DNA of 64,000 nt, taken from assembly GCF_000246985.2 (NCBI RefSeq), contig NC_022084.1:1823224-1887223 (forward strand), given 5' to 3'. This DNA is from Thermococcus litoralis DSM 5473 (GTDB taxonomy: Archaea; Methanobacteriota_B; Thermococci; Thermococcales; Thermococcaceae). Below, piece after piece: positions 10,081-19,152 of this stretch. Made by a program: the position numbers and the translations under genes. The notes under the pieces are model-generated. The model was given only the letters and a program-made list of their open reading frames with translations, had not been told where the DNA came from and searched no databases. Position 1 is the stretch's first letter, and every line of letters starts with the position of its first letter.

Positions 10081-11136
10081 TTAAGACTCTATTTCTTGGA
10101 TGGCACTTTCTAATAGGCTTATCACATCTCTCTCATAAAGATACGCTCTTCTTACTGCATAAACTCTGGGTAAAGGCACATACTGTTTCCAAATCTTTGC
10201 CCTTATGCTCTCAAGATCATCAGTGTGCCAAGCATAGAGCATCTGCTCGGTCGCATTAAGGTGGAGTTCCAACGCCTTTTTTAAAGTTTCATTACTGACC
10301 CCAATTTCCTCCGCTTTTGCATATAGCGCTGCAAACTGATCGTATTTGTTAAAAAAGTACTTGCTCCAGATCTGGATCATCATTATGTAACTCCTTTTAT
10401 CCGCCTTTCCTTTACCCCCAATAAATTTCAAGTCGTCAATGAATGCGAAAGTGTCTACCGAGTAATCATCCTCGTCAGCTATTTGAAATACCAGGGTTAT
10501 TACTTTTCCTCTATACTTACTTACATCTAGACTCGCTGTGTAGATTGATGTGACTTCATTAATATCGACGGTTGGGTCTGGAGATGTATAGTTTTGAATT
10601 CCATCCCCCACATACGGTATATTCCCATTAGGCAAAAGAGCCATGTCTTTAGTAGAACCATCGGGTAATATAACATATGCCCTAAAGAAATCCCTATACT
10701 CATCCACACAACATGGAATCTCATTCGAACCAAAGAGCCACTTGAAAGACAAGGTTTTGGCATTAGCAGGAACTTTTAGCTTAATGGTTAAAGTTGCGAC
10801 GTCATTTATTTCAGTTCCAAACACTGGGTGTCCATTCGGTACTGAGATTCCTCCTGTTGATCCAATGTTGCCGTTAACTGCGTTACTTGCGATTCCAGAA
10901 CTTAAAATTACGTATGAATTTCCCTCTATTGGGAATTCCAGCTTGTCAATATTGGATATAAAAATTTGACCATCCCCTCCTTCAAAAGTAGCACTTACGA
11001 GAGTATTCCTGGAATCCTTACTTAGAATAGCAAGAGCTTCTTGTTTTGCATCCCTTGTTAGAGATTGAGCAGTTGTAAAACCCCCTACACCAGCTAAAAA
11101 CAAAAACACAATTCCTAGGGTTATCAACTTTTTCAA
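10081..11136 (-). CDS. Secreted protein, choice-of-anchor-L-like domain, about 351 aa
   Basis: A signal peptide is clear (KKLITLGIVFLFLAGVGGFTTAQS). The following domain has the LSFKWLFGSNEIPC...FFRAYVI pattern seen in choice-of-anchor-L proteins, and ends with DTFAFIDDLKF. A helical segment of about 110 residues follows, with no membrane anchor or sorting motif. I prefer the TTG at 11136, since GGAAGGTG sits at ideal spacing and the signal peptide then begins MKKL; a GTG at 11145 is also open. A secreted or surface role is inferred; activity is unknown. Confidence 0.7.
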   Translation of the reverse strand: MKKLITLGIVFLFLAGVGGFTTAQSLTRDAKQEALAILSKDSRNTLVSATFEGGDGQIFISNIDKLEFPIEGNSYVILSSGIASNAVNGNIGSTGGISVPNGHPVFGTEINDVATLTIKLKVPANAKTLSFKWLFGSNEIPCCVDEYRDFFRAYVILPDGSTKDMALLPNGNIPYVGDGIQNYTSPDPTVDINEVTSIYTASLDVSKYRGKVITLVFQIADEDDYSVDTFAFIDDLKFIGGKGKADKRSYIMMIQIWSKYFFNKYDQFAALYAKAEEIGVSNETLKKALELHLNATEQMLYAWHTDDLESIRAKIWKQYVPLPRVYAVRRAYLYERDVISLLESAIQEIES

Positions 11137-11258
11137 TTCGCACACCTTCCATGCTTCTTTAGTCTAATTTAGAACCTGAAAGTATTTAGGTAATTGGTCA
11201 TTACCCCTTTTAAATTCAACAAAAATCTCCAAAAGAAGGTATAATGAGATAAACAACG

Positions 11259-11876
11259 CTATGGAAGTGGCTTTCTCTTCACAGGCCCGTTAGGATACTC
11301 TTCCTCAAAAATCTCCGCCGTAAAACGGTAAACTTCTGTATCTTCATCCAACCAGCAGTCCGGTGGAAGGCCTGCCTTCCAGCATGTTTCACTCAAGAAT
11401 TCCTCTTCATCCCATCCCCATTCAATAGGAACTTGAGGAAGCAAAAGCCCGCTGTAAATCCCCTTTTTAATGATAAGCCCATCCCTTCCAACCTTTATCT
11501 TTTTAGGTCTCTCGTGAGGAGGCCCCTCTACCGGCTCTGGAGGAGTTAGAACACTGACTTCTATCGTTAGATTATCAAGTTCGTCAAGTGTTACGGGAGG
11601 AAATCGCGGATCATCAACAGCTGCATAAATAGCAGCTTTTATAGTTGCTCTGACTAAGGGATATATTGGATATGGGAAACCTATGCACCCACGTAATGCC
11701 TGCGTAGGGAGAACACCTACCCTGTTAAGAGTTACAAAAACTCCCATTTTTTCCCAAAGTTCTGGAGGAGTGTCCTTAGGAGGCTCTATTTCCTTACCAG
11801 ACTTCAAGTACTCCTCTATGGCTTTTCTGGCAAGCCTAACTAGAAATTCTCCCCACTCATCTTTTATCTTATACAT
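11259..11876 (-). CDS. AMMECR1 family protein, 205 aa
   Basis: The sequence has the family signature ALRGCIGFPYPIYPL and VDDPRFPPVTLDEL, and ends with ETCWKAGLPPDCWLDEDTEVY and AEIFEEEYPNGPVKRK. It is full length. Bacterial and archaeal relatives are found with MEMO and radical SAM partners (AmmeMemoRadiSam), but neither is visible in this window. Function is unproven. The ATG at 11876 is chosen over 11903 because GGTG lies at the right distance and related proteins begin MYKIKDEWGEFL. Confidence 0.9.
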   Translation of the reverse strand: MYKIKDEWGEFLVRLARKAIEEYLKSGKEIEPPKDTPPELWEKMGVFVTLNRVGVLPTQALRGCIGFPYPIYPLVRATIKAAIYAAVDDPRFPPVTLDELDNLTIEVSVLTPPEPVEGPPHERPKKIKVGRDGLIIKKGIYSGLLLPQVPIEWGWDEEEFLSETCWKAGLPPDCWLDEDTEVYRFTAEIFEEEYPNGPVKRKPLP

Positions 11877-11972
11877 CTCTCTCACCAATACTCTTTTGTT
11901 CATTGGGTAAAATAAGGCTTTCCACCGTTAAGCTTAAAAAATCGTCGATTCTAATTTAGCCAGGTGTCGAAA

Positions 11973-12284
11973 ATGGGAGTGATTATTGAATTTGTCATTG
12001 TTCCGTTGGGAGAACTAAGCTTAAGCAAATATATCGCCCATGTAGTAAAGCTTTTAGAGGGGAAGAGAGTAAAATATCAATTGACTCCTATGGGCACAAT
12101 CATTGAAGTCCCAACTCTCAGAGAGGGTCTAAAGATAGTTGAAGAGGCTCATGAAGCAATGTTTGCACTAGGTGCAAAGAGAGTTTCAACAACGATAAGA
12201 ATTGATGACAGAAGGGACAAGGATAGAAAAATGGAGGATAAGGTAAAATCAGTTTTTGAGAAAGTCCGGGGGGATAAAGATTAA
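11973..12284 (+). CDS. MTH1187/DUF77 family thiamine-binding-like protein, 103 aa
   Basis: The protein has the compact MTH1187/YkoF-type fold: GVIIEFVIVPLGE, then YQLTPMGTIIEVPTL and AHEAMFALGAKRVSTTIRIDDRRDK. Family members bind thiamine or a related small molecule; the role here is unknown. Start at 11973 follows AGGTG with six-base spacing. Its end overlaps the following DUF373 gene, so they form one transcription unit on the plus strand (11.97-14.45 kb). Confidence 0.9.
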   Translation: MGVIIEFVIVPLGELSLSKYIAHVVKLLEGKRVKYQLTPMGTIIEVPTLREGLKIVEEAHEAMFALGAKRVSTTIRIDDRRDKDRKMEDKVKSVFEKVRGDKD

Positions 12285-13419
12285 AGTATTGGTGCTTGCC
12301 ATCGATAGAGATGATGATTTTGGAAAAAAAGCTGGGGTTAGTGGACCTGTTATTGGAAGGGATGCATGTATAGATGCCGCTCTGAAACTTAGCCTTGCCG
12401 ATCCTGAAGACAGCGATGCCAACGTTTTATATGCTGCAGTAAAGCTATACGACGAGCTCAAAGAAAGGGGAGAATTTGAAGATGTTGAAGTAGCACTCAT
12501 TACAGGGCATCCAGATGTAGGTGTTAAGAGCGATCTGGAACTACAAAAACAGTTAGAAGAGGTTCTTAAGCGTTTTCCCGCTGATGGAGTTATACCAGTG
12601 ACAGATGGAGCAGAAGATGAGCAAATATTCCCCATAATAACTTCAAGAATTCCTATCATAAGCACTCGCAGGGTTGTAGTAAAACAAAGCGAAAGCATTG
12701 AGACAACGTATTACATTCTGTATCGCTATCTAAAAGAAATCTTAAGTGATCCTGAAGCAGCAAAAATATTCTTTGGACTCCCTGGAATGATATTACTTAT
12801 TTATGGCATTGCCCGGTTGCTTTCTATAAAATATCAACAGAGTGTTGCAATAATTTCGTCAACCGTTACCGGGTTAATACTCTTTCTCATAGGAGGATAC
12901 TTCTTCGCAAAGGCTTTCCGAATAAGAGAAGTTCTAGGGAACTTCCTAACCAAGGGATTTATACAGTTTGTTTCTGCTGTTGCAGCAATATTCGTCCTCT
13001 TCGCTGGAGCAGTGAACGCTTATCTTAACTTAGAAAGCATTGCACTCCAATTAACCGGTAGGTATCCTGGGACGGAGCTCTTAGGAGCAGTTATCTTTCT
13101 AAATGCCATAAACACCCCATTTATCGTTTCACTGGGCGTTTTAATGATAGGCAAGATCGTTCATTCTTACCTGAGAAGGGATTACCATATATGGTATTAC
13201 ATAAGCGGCATTTTGCTGTTGCCGGCATTGTGGATAACAATTGACGTTACTACACTCTATGCCCTCTCAATAGTATCCTTTGCTTCAATTGAATTCCTGA
13301 AGAAAGGGCTCATAGCAATTGCCGATATAGCCCTTGCAACCCTTGTCGGAATGTATCTAAGGGATAAAGTAAGAGGATGGGAGAAAGTTGAAACTGAGAG
13401 AAGCACTCCGGGAGTATGA
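12256..13419 (+). CDS. DUF373 family membrane protein, up to 387 aa
   Basis: An N-terminal soluble part (VLVLAIDRDDDFGKKAG, GRDACIDAALKLSLADPEDSDAN) is followed by four or more hydrophobic segments from about residue 170 to the end. That is the usual DUF373 layout; the function is unknown. The start is unclear: TTG at 12256 has a poor ribosome binding site, whereas GGGGGGAT lies just before an ATT at 12280 where related proteins begin (IKVLVLAIDRD), and a TTG follows at 12289. A rare ATT or a nearby TTG start is possible. It overlaps the genes on both sides. Confidence 0.85.
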   Translation: MRKSGGIKIKVLVLAIDRDDDFGKKAGVSGPVIGRDACIDAALKLSLADPEDSDANVLYAAVKLYDELKERGEFEDVEVALITGHPDVGVKSDLELQKQLEEVLKRFPADGVIPVTDGAEDEQIFPIITSRIPIISTRRVVVKQSESIETTYYILYRYLKEILSDPEAAKIFFGLPGMILLIYGIARLLSIKYQQSVAIISSTVTGLILFLIGGYFFAKAFRIREVLGNFLTKGFIQFVSAVAAIFVLFAGAVNAYLNLESIALQLTGRYPGTELLGAVIFLNAINTPFIVSLGVLMIGKIVHSYLRRDYHIWYYISGILLLPALWITIDVTTLYALSIVSFASIEFLKKGLIAIADIALATLVGMYLRDKVRGWEKVETERSTPGV

Positions 13420-14452
13420 AAAAATAAAAGAAGATGTCAAAAAACAAAGACAAAAAATAGCGGAAAAATACACAAAGACCTCTAAGGAGATTGTCTCAAA
13501 AATTCTCAAAAATCTTGAGAAGCTTGAGCAGAAAGAGTTGCCCAAAAAGGTTGACCCCCGATTAGCAAGAATTGTAGAGGTTGAGAAGGAGAGATACATA
13601 ACTGCACTTCGAAATATGGTGAAAAAGATAGAAAACATTGAAGATGTCAAAAAGATACTGCCAGAAATCTCCAAGTTTCATGTTGCTCATGGGCGGCATT
13701 TACTCTTGGTCTTTGAGAAGGAAGTGTACGAAATAAACGCCCTTTTAAAGTCCCTATCTAAGGAGTATTCCGCATACCTTGAAGAAATAAATAAAGTTGG
13801 TATTGAAAACGTGAAGGCTAAAGAGCTGCTAAAAGAATTGGAAGATCTTAAAAGCCACATAAAAGAAGAGGAACGTTCAAAAGAAAATCTCATGACGCAG
13901 TTAAAAAGGCTTCAGGAACAGATTGAGGAGCTCGAAAATAAGCCAGAGTTTAAAGCCCTTAAAGAATCAGAAGAAAAGCTCAGAAGAGAAATATCGCAAA
14001 AAGAAATAAAGATCCGTTCTAAGGTTTCCAAGCTTCAAAAACCAATAAAAAGAATGAGAATGCCAGATGCGACTGCGAGAGAATTTTTAAAGGATTCTGC
14101 CTATGCCATTCATCATCCAGAAGAGTTTCTAAAGTTGCTCGATAAAATTAAAGACAATCTTGACAAAAAGTATAAGAAAACTGCAGAATGGGCTAAGACA
14201 AATTTGGTAAAGGAGTCTCAAGAGCTAAATGCCATGAAAGAAAGATTAACAAAAATCGAAGAGAAACTCTCAACTTTCATAGGTGAAGAAGAAGCCAAAA
14301 AACGGGAAATTGAGGAGCTAAAGAAAAAAATCCAAGAAAAGGAAGAGAAAATAAGGTCGTTCAAGAAGCAGATACATGAGCTAGAGGAAGAGCTTAGAAA
14401 AAGCATTTCAAAACTTGAACGCATCTTGGGAGAAAAAATCGAGAGGAGTTAA
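13388..14452 (+). CDS. Long coiled-coil protein, 354 aa, function unknown
   Basis: A TTG at 13388 with GGATGGGAG upstream starts a protein very rich in Lys and Glu. Heptad-like coiled coils fill residues about 5-60, 110-215 and 270-350. There is a less charged middle (about 215-260) with MPDATAREFLKDSAYAIHHPEEF. No signal peptide or membrane segment is seen. It overlaps the DUF373 gene by 32 bases and shares its transcript, so it may work with that membrane protein. It is not SMC or Rad50: no nucleotide-binding loop is present. Confidence 0.8.
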   Translation: MKLREALREYEKIKEDVKKQRQKIAEKYTKTSKEIVSKILKNLEKLEQKELPKKVDPRLARIVEVEKERYITALRNMVKKIENIEDVKKILPEISKFHVAHGRHLLLVFEKEVYEINALLKSLSKEYSAYLEEINKVGIENVKAKELLKELEDLKSHIKEEERSKENLMTQLKRLQEQIEELENKPEFKALKESEEKLRREISQKEIKIRSKVSKLQKPIKRMRMPDATAREFLKDSAYAIHHPEEFLKLLDKIKDNLDKKYKKTAEWAKTNLVKESQELNAMKERLTKIEEKLSTFIGEEEAKKREIEELKKKIQEKEEKIRSFKKQIHELEEELRKSISKLERILGEKIERS

Positions 14453-14494
14453 AGTTTTTATATTTTTAGGATTACCTAATTCTGGGTGGTGAAA

Positions 14495-15340
14495 ATGATA
14501 AAGATTGACAGGCTGAGATTCGGAACAGCCGGAATACCTCTTTCAACACCAAAGCCCTCAACGATCTCTGGCATAGAACAGGTTAGAAAGCTTGGCTTAG
14601 ATGCAATGGAGCTTGAGTTTGTGAGAGGAGTTAATATAAAACCCGAAATGGCCAAAAAAATAAAATATGTCGCACAAAAGAACGATGTTCTTCTCACGGC
14701 ACATGCGCCTTATTACATAAACCTAAACGCAACAGAGAAAGCGAAAGTAGAAGCAAGCAAAAGGAGGATAATCCAGAGTGCCGAGCGTTTGCACGAGGCT
14801 GGAGGCTGGAGTGTGGTGTTCCACGCAGGTTATTACTTAAAACAAGATCCATCTAAGGTTTATGAGAAAATTAAGAACGAAATAAAGGACATTGTGAGAG
14901 TTTTACAGGACAAAGGAATAGACGTGTGGATAAGGCCAGAGCTGACTGGAAAGCCAACCCAGTTTGGAAGCCTCCAAGAAATAATAAAGCTAAGCCAGGA
15001 TGTTGAACAAGTTTTACCAGCCATAGATTTCGCCCATTGCCATGCGAGAAACAAAGGAAAGTACAACAGTGCTGAAGAGTGGAGGGAGATACTGTCACTC
15101 ATCGAGAAGGAACTTGGAAGAGAGGCTTTAGATAACATGCATATTCACATAAGTGGAATAAACTACTCCGAAAAGGGTGAGAGGAACCATTTGAACCTGC
15201 AGGAAAGCGATATGAAGTGGGAGGATTTGCTAAGGGTTTTAAAAGAGTTCAGGGTCAAAGGAGTCGTTATAAGCGAGAGCCCCAACATAGAGGGCGATGC
15301 TCTGTTAATGAAGAAAAAATATGAGGAGATCAAAGTTTAG
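14495..15340 (+). CDS. nfo: Endonuclease IV family AP endonuclease (TIM barrel), 281 aa
   Basis: Metal ligands of the endonuclease IV/xylose-isomerase-like barrel are visible in order: HAPYYINL, VFHAGYY, RPELTG, DFAHCHARN, HIHISG and SESPN. It should cut DNA at abasic sites in base-excision repair. The start at 14495 follows GGTGGTG; a GTG at 14486 overlaps that motif. Its last 11 bases overlap the convergent aminotransferase gene. A TTTTTATATTTTTAGG box before it (about 14455-14470) is a likely promoter, separate from the coiled-coil gene. Confidence 0.88.
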   Translation: MIKIDRLRFGTAGIPLSTPKPSTISGIEQVRKLGLDAMELEFVRGVNIKPEMAKKIKYVAQKNDVLLTAHAPYYINLNATEKAKVEASKRRIIQSAERLHEAGGWSVVFHAGYYLKQDPSKVYEKIKNEIKDIVRVLQDKGIDVWIRPELTGKPTQFGSLQEIIKLSQDVEQVLPAIDFAHCHARNKGKYNSAEEWREILSLIEKELGREALDNMHIHISGINYSEKGERNHLNLQESDMKWEDLLRVLKEFRVKGVVISESPNIEGDALLMKKKYEEIKV

Positions 15341-16526
15341 AAAGATAATCCACGAGGGAATTCAAAAATATCTCAACATCCTCCATTTCGTTGTACAAGT
15401 GAGGAGAAGCCCGTATACCGTAATGACCCAACGCTCCCCTGTGACTGACCTTTATTCCTTCAGCGATCATCTGTTGGTAAATTTCTTCTTCTTTCTCATA
15501 GCTCAAGCCTGTTTTTATTGTAACTATTGCCGAGTTTTCCCAGTTTTCGTTACCAATAACCTCTAACCCCAAGCTCAGAGCTTCATCTCTAATCTTTCCT
15601 GCGAGCTTGGTGTTGTGCTTCTCAATTTTCTCTATGTTTAGGGCATTTATCAACTCAAGGGCTCCCCAGAGAGCTGTTGCCATAAGGTAAGGCGGACCAC
15701 CACCAAAGTCAAGCTTTCTCGCATCGTTTTTAAGCTCGAATTTTCCCCAAGGATTCTTTTCGGGCATTCCCCACCACGATGACCACTCTCCCATAGGGGG
15801 CTTCATATTCAACAGTCCGGCTAGTGGGGAGGCTTCTTCGATAAGTTCATTGGAGATATACATAATCCCAGAACCAATAGAGGGGTTAAGTAACCACTTC
15901 TCACCCCCAGCAACAAAGGCATCGACTCCTTCTCTTTCTGGATATAATACCAAACCACCAGCATGCTGAACAGCATCCGCTATGAGCCATGCCCCATGCT
16001 CGTGGGCAATTTTGGATATTTCCTTTAGGTTCATCCTTTGGCCCGAGATCCACTGGACACTGCTCCCGATTACTGCAAAGGTGCTATCATCTACAGCTTT
16101 CTCAACATCTTCAATGAAGTACCAGCCACCTCTGTTTTTGACAATCCTGAGCTCCAGACGGTGCTTTTTTGCATAGCTTTTAAGAAGACAGGCGAGTGAG
16201 GGGAACTCCATATCAAAGGAGACAATATTCATGCCCTTTCTCGGCTCCAGCGATAAGAGTAATCTCTTCAGCCCCTCTGTTGTCTGGATTGTTAGGGTTA
16301 GATTCTCTTTGCTGGTATGAAAAAGCTTTGCTCCCTCTTCGAGGACTTTTTCCATGATCTCTCTGTCTAAAAAGTCCACCGAGTCAGCCCCTTCCTTGAA
16401 ATCTACCAAATAAGACGAAAAATCCATAATTCTTTTGAGAGCAGTTAAGGGCAAAAATCCAGCACTTGCCGTGTTCAAATAAGCTTTAAAATTCTTTAAT
16501 CCGGGAAAGAGATGTTTAATGCTCAT
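15330..16526 (-). CDS. Class V aminotransferase / cysteine-desulfurase-like protein, 398 aa
   Basis: PLP enzyme of fold type I: LNTASAGFLP at the N-terminus, WLIADAVQHAGGLVL with the PLP-contacting Asp, and AGGEKWLLNP with the Schiff-base Lys. A catalytic loop Cys typical of NifS/SufS is not obvious (the region reads RASPHLYNEMED), so a true cysteine desulfurase is doubtful; isopenicillin-epimerase-like or other lyase activity fits as well. It is likely co-transcribed with the peptidase gene upstream, with nine bases between. Confidence 0.8.
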   Translation of the reverse strand: MSIKHLFPGLKNFKAYLNTASAGFLPLTALKRIMDFSSYLVDFKEGADSVDFLDREIMEKVLEEGAKLFHTSKENLTLTIQTTEGLKRLLLSLEPRKGMNIVSFDMEFPSLACLLKSYAKKHRLELRIVKNRGGWYFIEDVEKAVDDSTFAVIGSSVQWISGQRMNLKEISKIAHEHGAWLIADAVQHAGGLVLYPEREGVDAFVAGGEKWLLNPSIGSGIMYISNELIEEASPLAGLLNMKPPMGEWSSWWGMPEKNPWGKFELKNDARKLDFGGGPPYLMATALWGALELINALNIEKIEKHNTKLAGKIRDEALSLGLEVIGNENWENSAIVTIKTGLSYEKEEEIYQQMIAEGIKVSHRGALGHYGIRASPHLYNEMEDVEIFLNSLVDYLSKL

Positions 16527-16535
16527 GCTTCCACC

Positions 16536-17624
16536 TCAGCTTTTTTCTAACCTTCCATACTTTTCCATTATTTTTATGAGCTCTTCTTTGGGAAGAGCGT
16601 AGCGGATGTGATTGTCTCTTCCGCTCATGGTCTTTGCCTGGAGAAGGGAGTTAATTATCGCCTCTTCAATGGCCTCAGCTGTAGCTTTAAAGAGGGGTGA
16701 CAGGATGCTATCAGGGAGTGCTTTTATGCTTAGTGGATCTTTTTGGTAGTGTTTTACCCTTTGGGCAGTCGAAAAGGCAAAAACTATATCTCCGCTTCCA
16801 TTGTATGCATAACCCCCAGTTCTTGCCAACCCTAAGGTGCCCCTCTTGGCAATCCTATAGAGTTGTCTCGAAGTTAGGGGAGCATCGGTTGCAACAACAA
16901 TTATTATGCTTCCTTTCCCTTCTCCCCCTTTTCCGGGCCAGTCTTTCAGCTCCAGCCCTACGGGGACTCCAGCTATCGTTAAATCCTCTCTTTTACCAAA
17001 ATTACTCAAAACCAAAGCTCCAACGGTGTATTTTCTCCCCTCAATATGCACAACCCTAGAAGAAGAGCCAATACCTCCCTTAAACTCGAAGGCACTCATC
17101 CCAGTTCCAGCGCCAACGGCACCTTCTTCAAAGTCTTCTTTTGCGTTTTCAATTGCTTCAAATATGTGCTCTCTTTTGACGTGCTTACCTCTGATGTCAT
17201 TTAGGTAGGAGTCGTTACATTCCATGACCACTGGATTAACTGAACCTGTACTCACTCCTATGTCCTCATTTTGCTCAAGCATGTAATCTATAAGGGCATC
17301 AGCAGCAGTGCCGATGCTTAGAGTGTTAGTTAGTATTATCGGCGTCTCAAGGGTTCCCAGTTCTTGCACTTGAACTAAGCCAACTGGTTTGGCGTAACCG
17401 TTCATAACGAAAACATTTGCCAGAAGCTTTTCCTTATAGATATTCCCATTATGGGGGATTATCGCTGTCACTCCCGTTCTTACAGGCCCTTTACCCGGGA
17501 TAAGTTTTCCTTCGCCTTGGATTAGCGTGACGTGACCAACTTTGACGCCTTTAACATCACTTATTGAGTTTTTCTTTCCATGTTCAGAAACTCCAATTTT
17601 GATGCCAAGTTCAGGAGCTTTCAT
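16536..17624 (-). CDS. P1/DmpA family (S58) aminopeptidase-like protein, 362 aa
   Basis: An Ntn-type self-cleaving family: ISDVKGVKVGHVTL, PVRTGVTAIIPHNGN, and the processing-site region VGAGTGMSAFEFKGGIGSSSRVV. The cleavage nucleophile is expected in the GGIGSSSR stretch. Relatives are D-/beta-aminopeptidases; the substrate here is unknown. Start at 17624 (MKAPELGIKIG) follows GGTGGT; a longer open frame to 17780 has no such signal. It is divergent from the CobA-type gene. Confidence 0.88.
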   Translation of the reverse strand: MKAPELGIKIGVSEHGKKNSISDVKGVKVGHVTLIQGEGKLIPGKGPVRTGVTAIIPHNGNIYKEKLLANVFVMNGYAKPVGLVQVQELGTLETPIILTNTLSIGTAADALIDYMLEQNEDIGVSTGSVNPVVMECNDSYLNDIRGKHVKREHIFEAIENAKEDFEEGAVGAGTGMSAFEFKGGIGSSSRVVHIEGRKYTVGALVLSNFGKREDLTIAGVPVGLELKDWPGKGGEGKGSIIIVVATDAPLTSRQLYRIAKRGTLGLARTGGYAYNGSGDIVFAFSTAQRVKHYQKDPLSIKALPDSILSPLFKATAEAIEEAIINSLLQAKTMSGRDNHIRYALPKEELIKIMEKYGRLEKS

Positions 17625-17712
17625 ACAGACCACCAATAAGAATACGCCCGAAAAATAAAAGCTCTTCCGCAATGGATAAATACTCCAACACCAAGTTTCT
17701 TTGGTGACTAAA

Positions 17713-18243
17713 ATGGTTGACTGGAAAGAGAAACTCGGGTTGGTACACATATACACAGGAAACGGAAAAGGAAAAACCACAGCTGCCTTTGGCTTAGCAT
17801 TAAGAATGCTTGGAAACGGAGGAAGGGTTATTATGATACAATTTTTGAAATCAGTTAATGTCTATGGCGAACAGAGAAAAGCCCAAGAATGCGGGGTTGT
17901 TGTTGAATCCTATGGTTTACCAAAGTTCGTTCACGGAAAACCTGAGCCAGAAGAGATTGAAGCTGCAAAAAAAGCATTAGAAAGAGCTAAGGAAGTTGTT
18001 AAAAGTGGCAAATGGGATCTCGTAATTCTAGACGAAATATGTGTAGCTTTGGGATTTAAGATGATAAAAATCGAAGAGGTTAAAGAGCTCATAAAAGAAA
18101 AAGCTCCAAATACTGAACTTGTCCTAACAGGCAGATATTGTCCGGTAGAGCTTTATGAATTAGCAGACTATATAACGGAAATGAGGGAAATAAAACATCC
18201 CTATACTAAGGGAGTGGTTGCCAGAAAGGGTGTAGAGTACTAA
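17713..18243 (+). CDS. cobO: Cob(I)alamin/cob(I)yrinate adenosyltransferase, CobA/BtuR type, 176 aa
   Basis: P-loop GNGKGKTTAAFGLALR near the N-terminus, MIQFLK, DLVILDEICVALGF and VLTGRYCP are the CobA/BtuR signature in order. The enzyme adds the adenosyl group to the cobalt of corrinoids. Start at 17713 is set by GGTG at 17702-17705. No other cobalamin gene is beside it; salvage of imported corrinoid is a reasonable inference. Confidence 0.92.
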   Translation: MVDWKEKLGLVHIYTGNGKGKTTAAFGLALRMLGNGGRVIMIQFLKSVNVYGEQRKAQECGVVVESYGLPKFVHGKPEPEEIEAAKKALERAKEVVKSGKWDLVILDEICVALGFKMIKIEEVKELIKEKAPNTELVLTGRYCPVELYELADYITEMREIKHPYTKGVVARKGVEY

Positions 18244-18332
18244 AAGAACCGAAAAGGTTTTAATAACCAATGTGCAATATATGGTGGGAAAATTTTAGTT
18301 ACGAATTCTTACTTAAATTGGAGGTGATGGAA

Positions 18333-18587
18333 ATGAGCGAGGAAAGGATCCAACAGATTATCCAAGTTCTGAAAGAGCAGGTTGTTCAGGATACGATCGT
18401 CCCGAGGAATATTAGGAGGGCTGCTGAACAAGCAATTGAAGCCCTAATGGATGCCAGCAAAGATCCAACCGTGAGAGCCGCGGATGCTATCGCTATTCTT
18501 GAGGAGATTAGCGAGGATCCAAACATGCCAATGCACACGAGAACTATAATCTGGGAAGTATTGGGCGCTTTGGAGCAGATTAAATGA
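18333..18587 (+). CDS. UPF0147 family protein, 84 aa
   Basis: A small all-helical archaeal protein of the UPF0147 family: LKEQVVQDTIVPRNIRRAAE, DASKDPTVRAADAI and EDPNMPMHTRTIIWEVLG are the conserved blocks. Function is unknown. A GGAGGTGATGG before the ATG at 18333 sets the start. AAAGGTTTTAATAACC at about 18254-18269 is a probable promoter, giving a leader of about 40 bases. It overlaps the convergent aldolase by eight bases. Confidence 0.9.
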   Translation: MSEERIQQIIQVLKEQVVQDTIVPRNIRRAAEQAIEALMDASKDPTVRAADAIAILEEISEDPNMPMHTRTIIWEVLGALEQIK

Positions 18588-19152
18588 TTTGCTTGCCTTT
18601 TTCTTTTAGATACCATAGCTTTGCACTTTCTTCTACCAATTCCGCTTTGTAATAAGCTTCCCTTAAGCTTTTTCCGACGGTTACTATTCCATGATTCTGC
18701 AAAATAACTGCATCATAATGTTCTAGATACTTTGCAGTCTCTTTAGCCAATTCCCAGCTCCCAGCTGGTTTGAACTCAGCTATGGGAATCTTTTTTAGAT
18801 ATATCTCAGCCTCGGGTGTTATTATGGGGAGTTCTTCACTAAGCAACGTAGATGCAACTATCGAATAAGGGGGATGGAGATGGACTATAGCTCTTATATC
18901 CCCTCTCCGCTTGTAGCTTTCAACATGAAGCTTCCATTCTGAAGAAGGCTTTACTAAGCTTAGAACGTTCCCATCAAGGTCAATCACGGCTATTTGCTCT
19001 TGCGTAAGTTCATCCATAACAGACCCAGTTGCCTTTATGAAGACTTTTCCGTTAAAAAGAACACTTAAATTGCCTCCAAATGCCGCGGTTAGCCCTCTTT
19101 CGTGAGCTAGTTTGGAGTACCTAACAAGCATCTCCTTAACAATTCTGCTCAT
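18580..19152 (-). CDS. Class II aldolase/adducin family, L-fuculose-phosphate-aldolase-like, 190 aa
   Basis: Motifs GGNLSV, ATGSVMDEL, IVHLHPPYS (two metal His), PAGSWELA and ILQNHGIVTVG (third His) are all in place, so a zinc aldolase is expected. The family covers fuculose- and rhamnulose-phosphate aldolases and similar enzymes. The true substrate is not evident. The start overlaps the stop of the upstream zinc-ribbon gene by four bases (ATGA), so the two are translationally coupled. Confidence 0.85.
   Translation of the reverse strand: MSRIVKEMLVRYSKLAHERGLTAAFGGNLSVLFNGKVFIKATGSVMDELTQEQIAVIDLDGNVLSLVKPSSEWKLHVESYKRRGDIRAIVHLHPPYSIVASTLLSEELPIITPEAEIYLKKIPIAEFKPAGSWELAKETAKYLEHYDAVILQNHGIVTVGKSLREAYYKAELVEESAKLWYLKEKGKQII

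Noticed and set aside
15321-15566. Open frame after endonuclease IV on the plus strand
   Set aside because: It is the complement of the aminotransferase gene and has no start signal.
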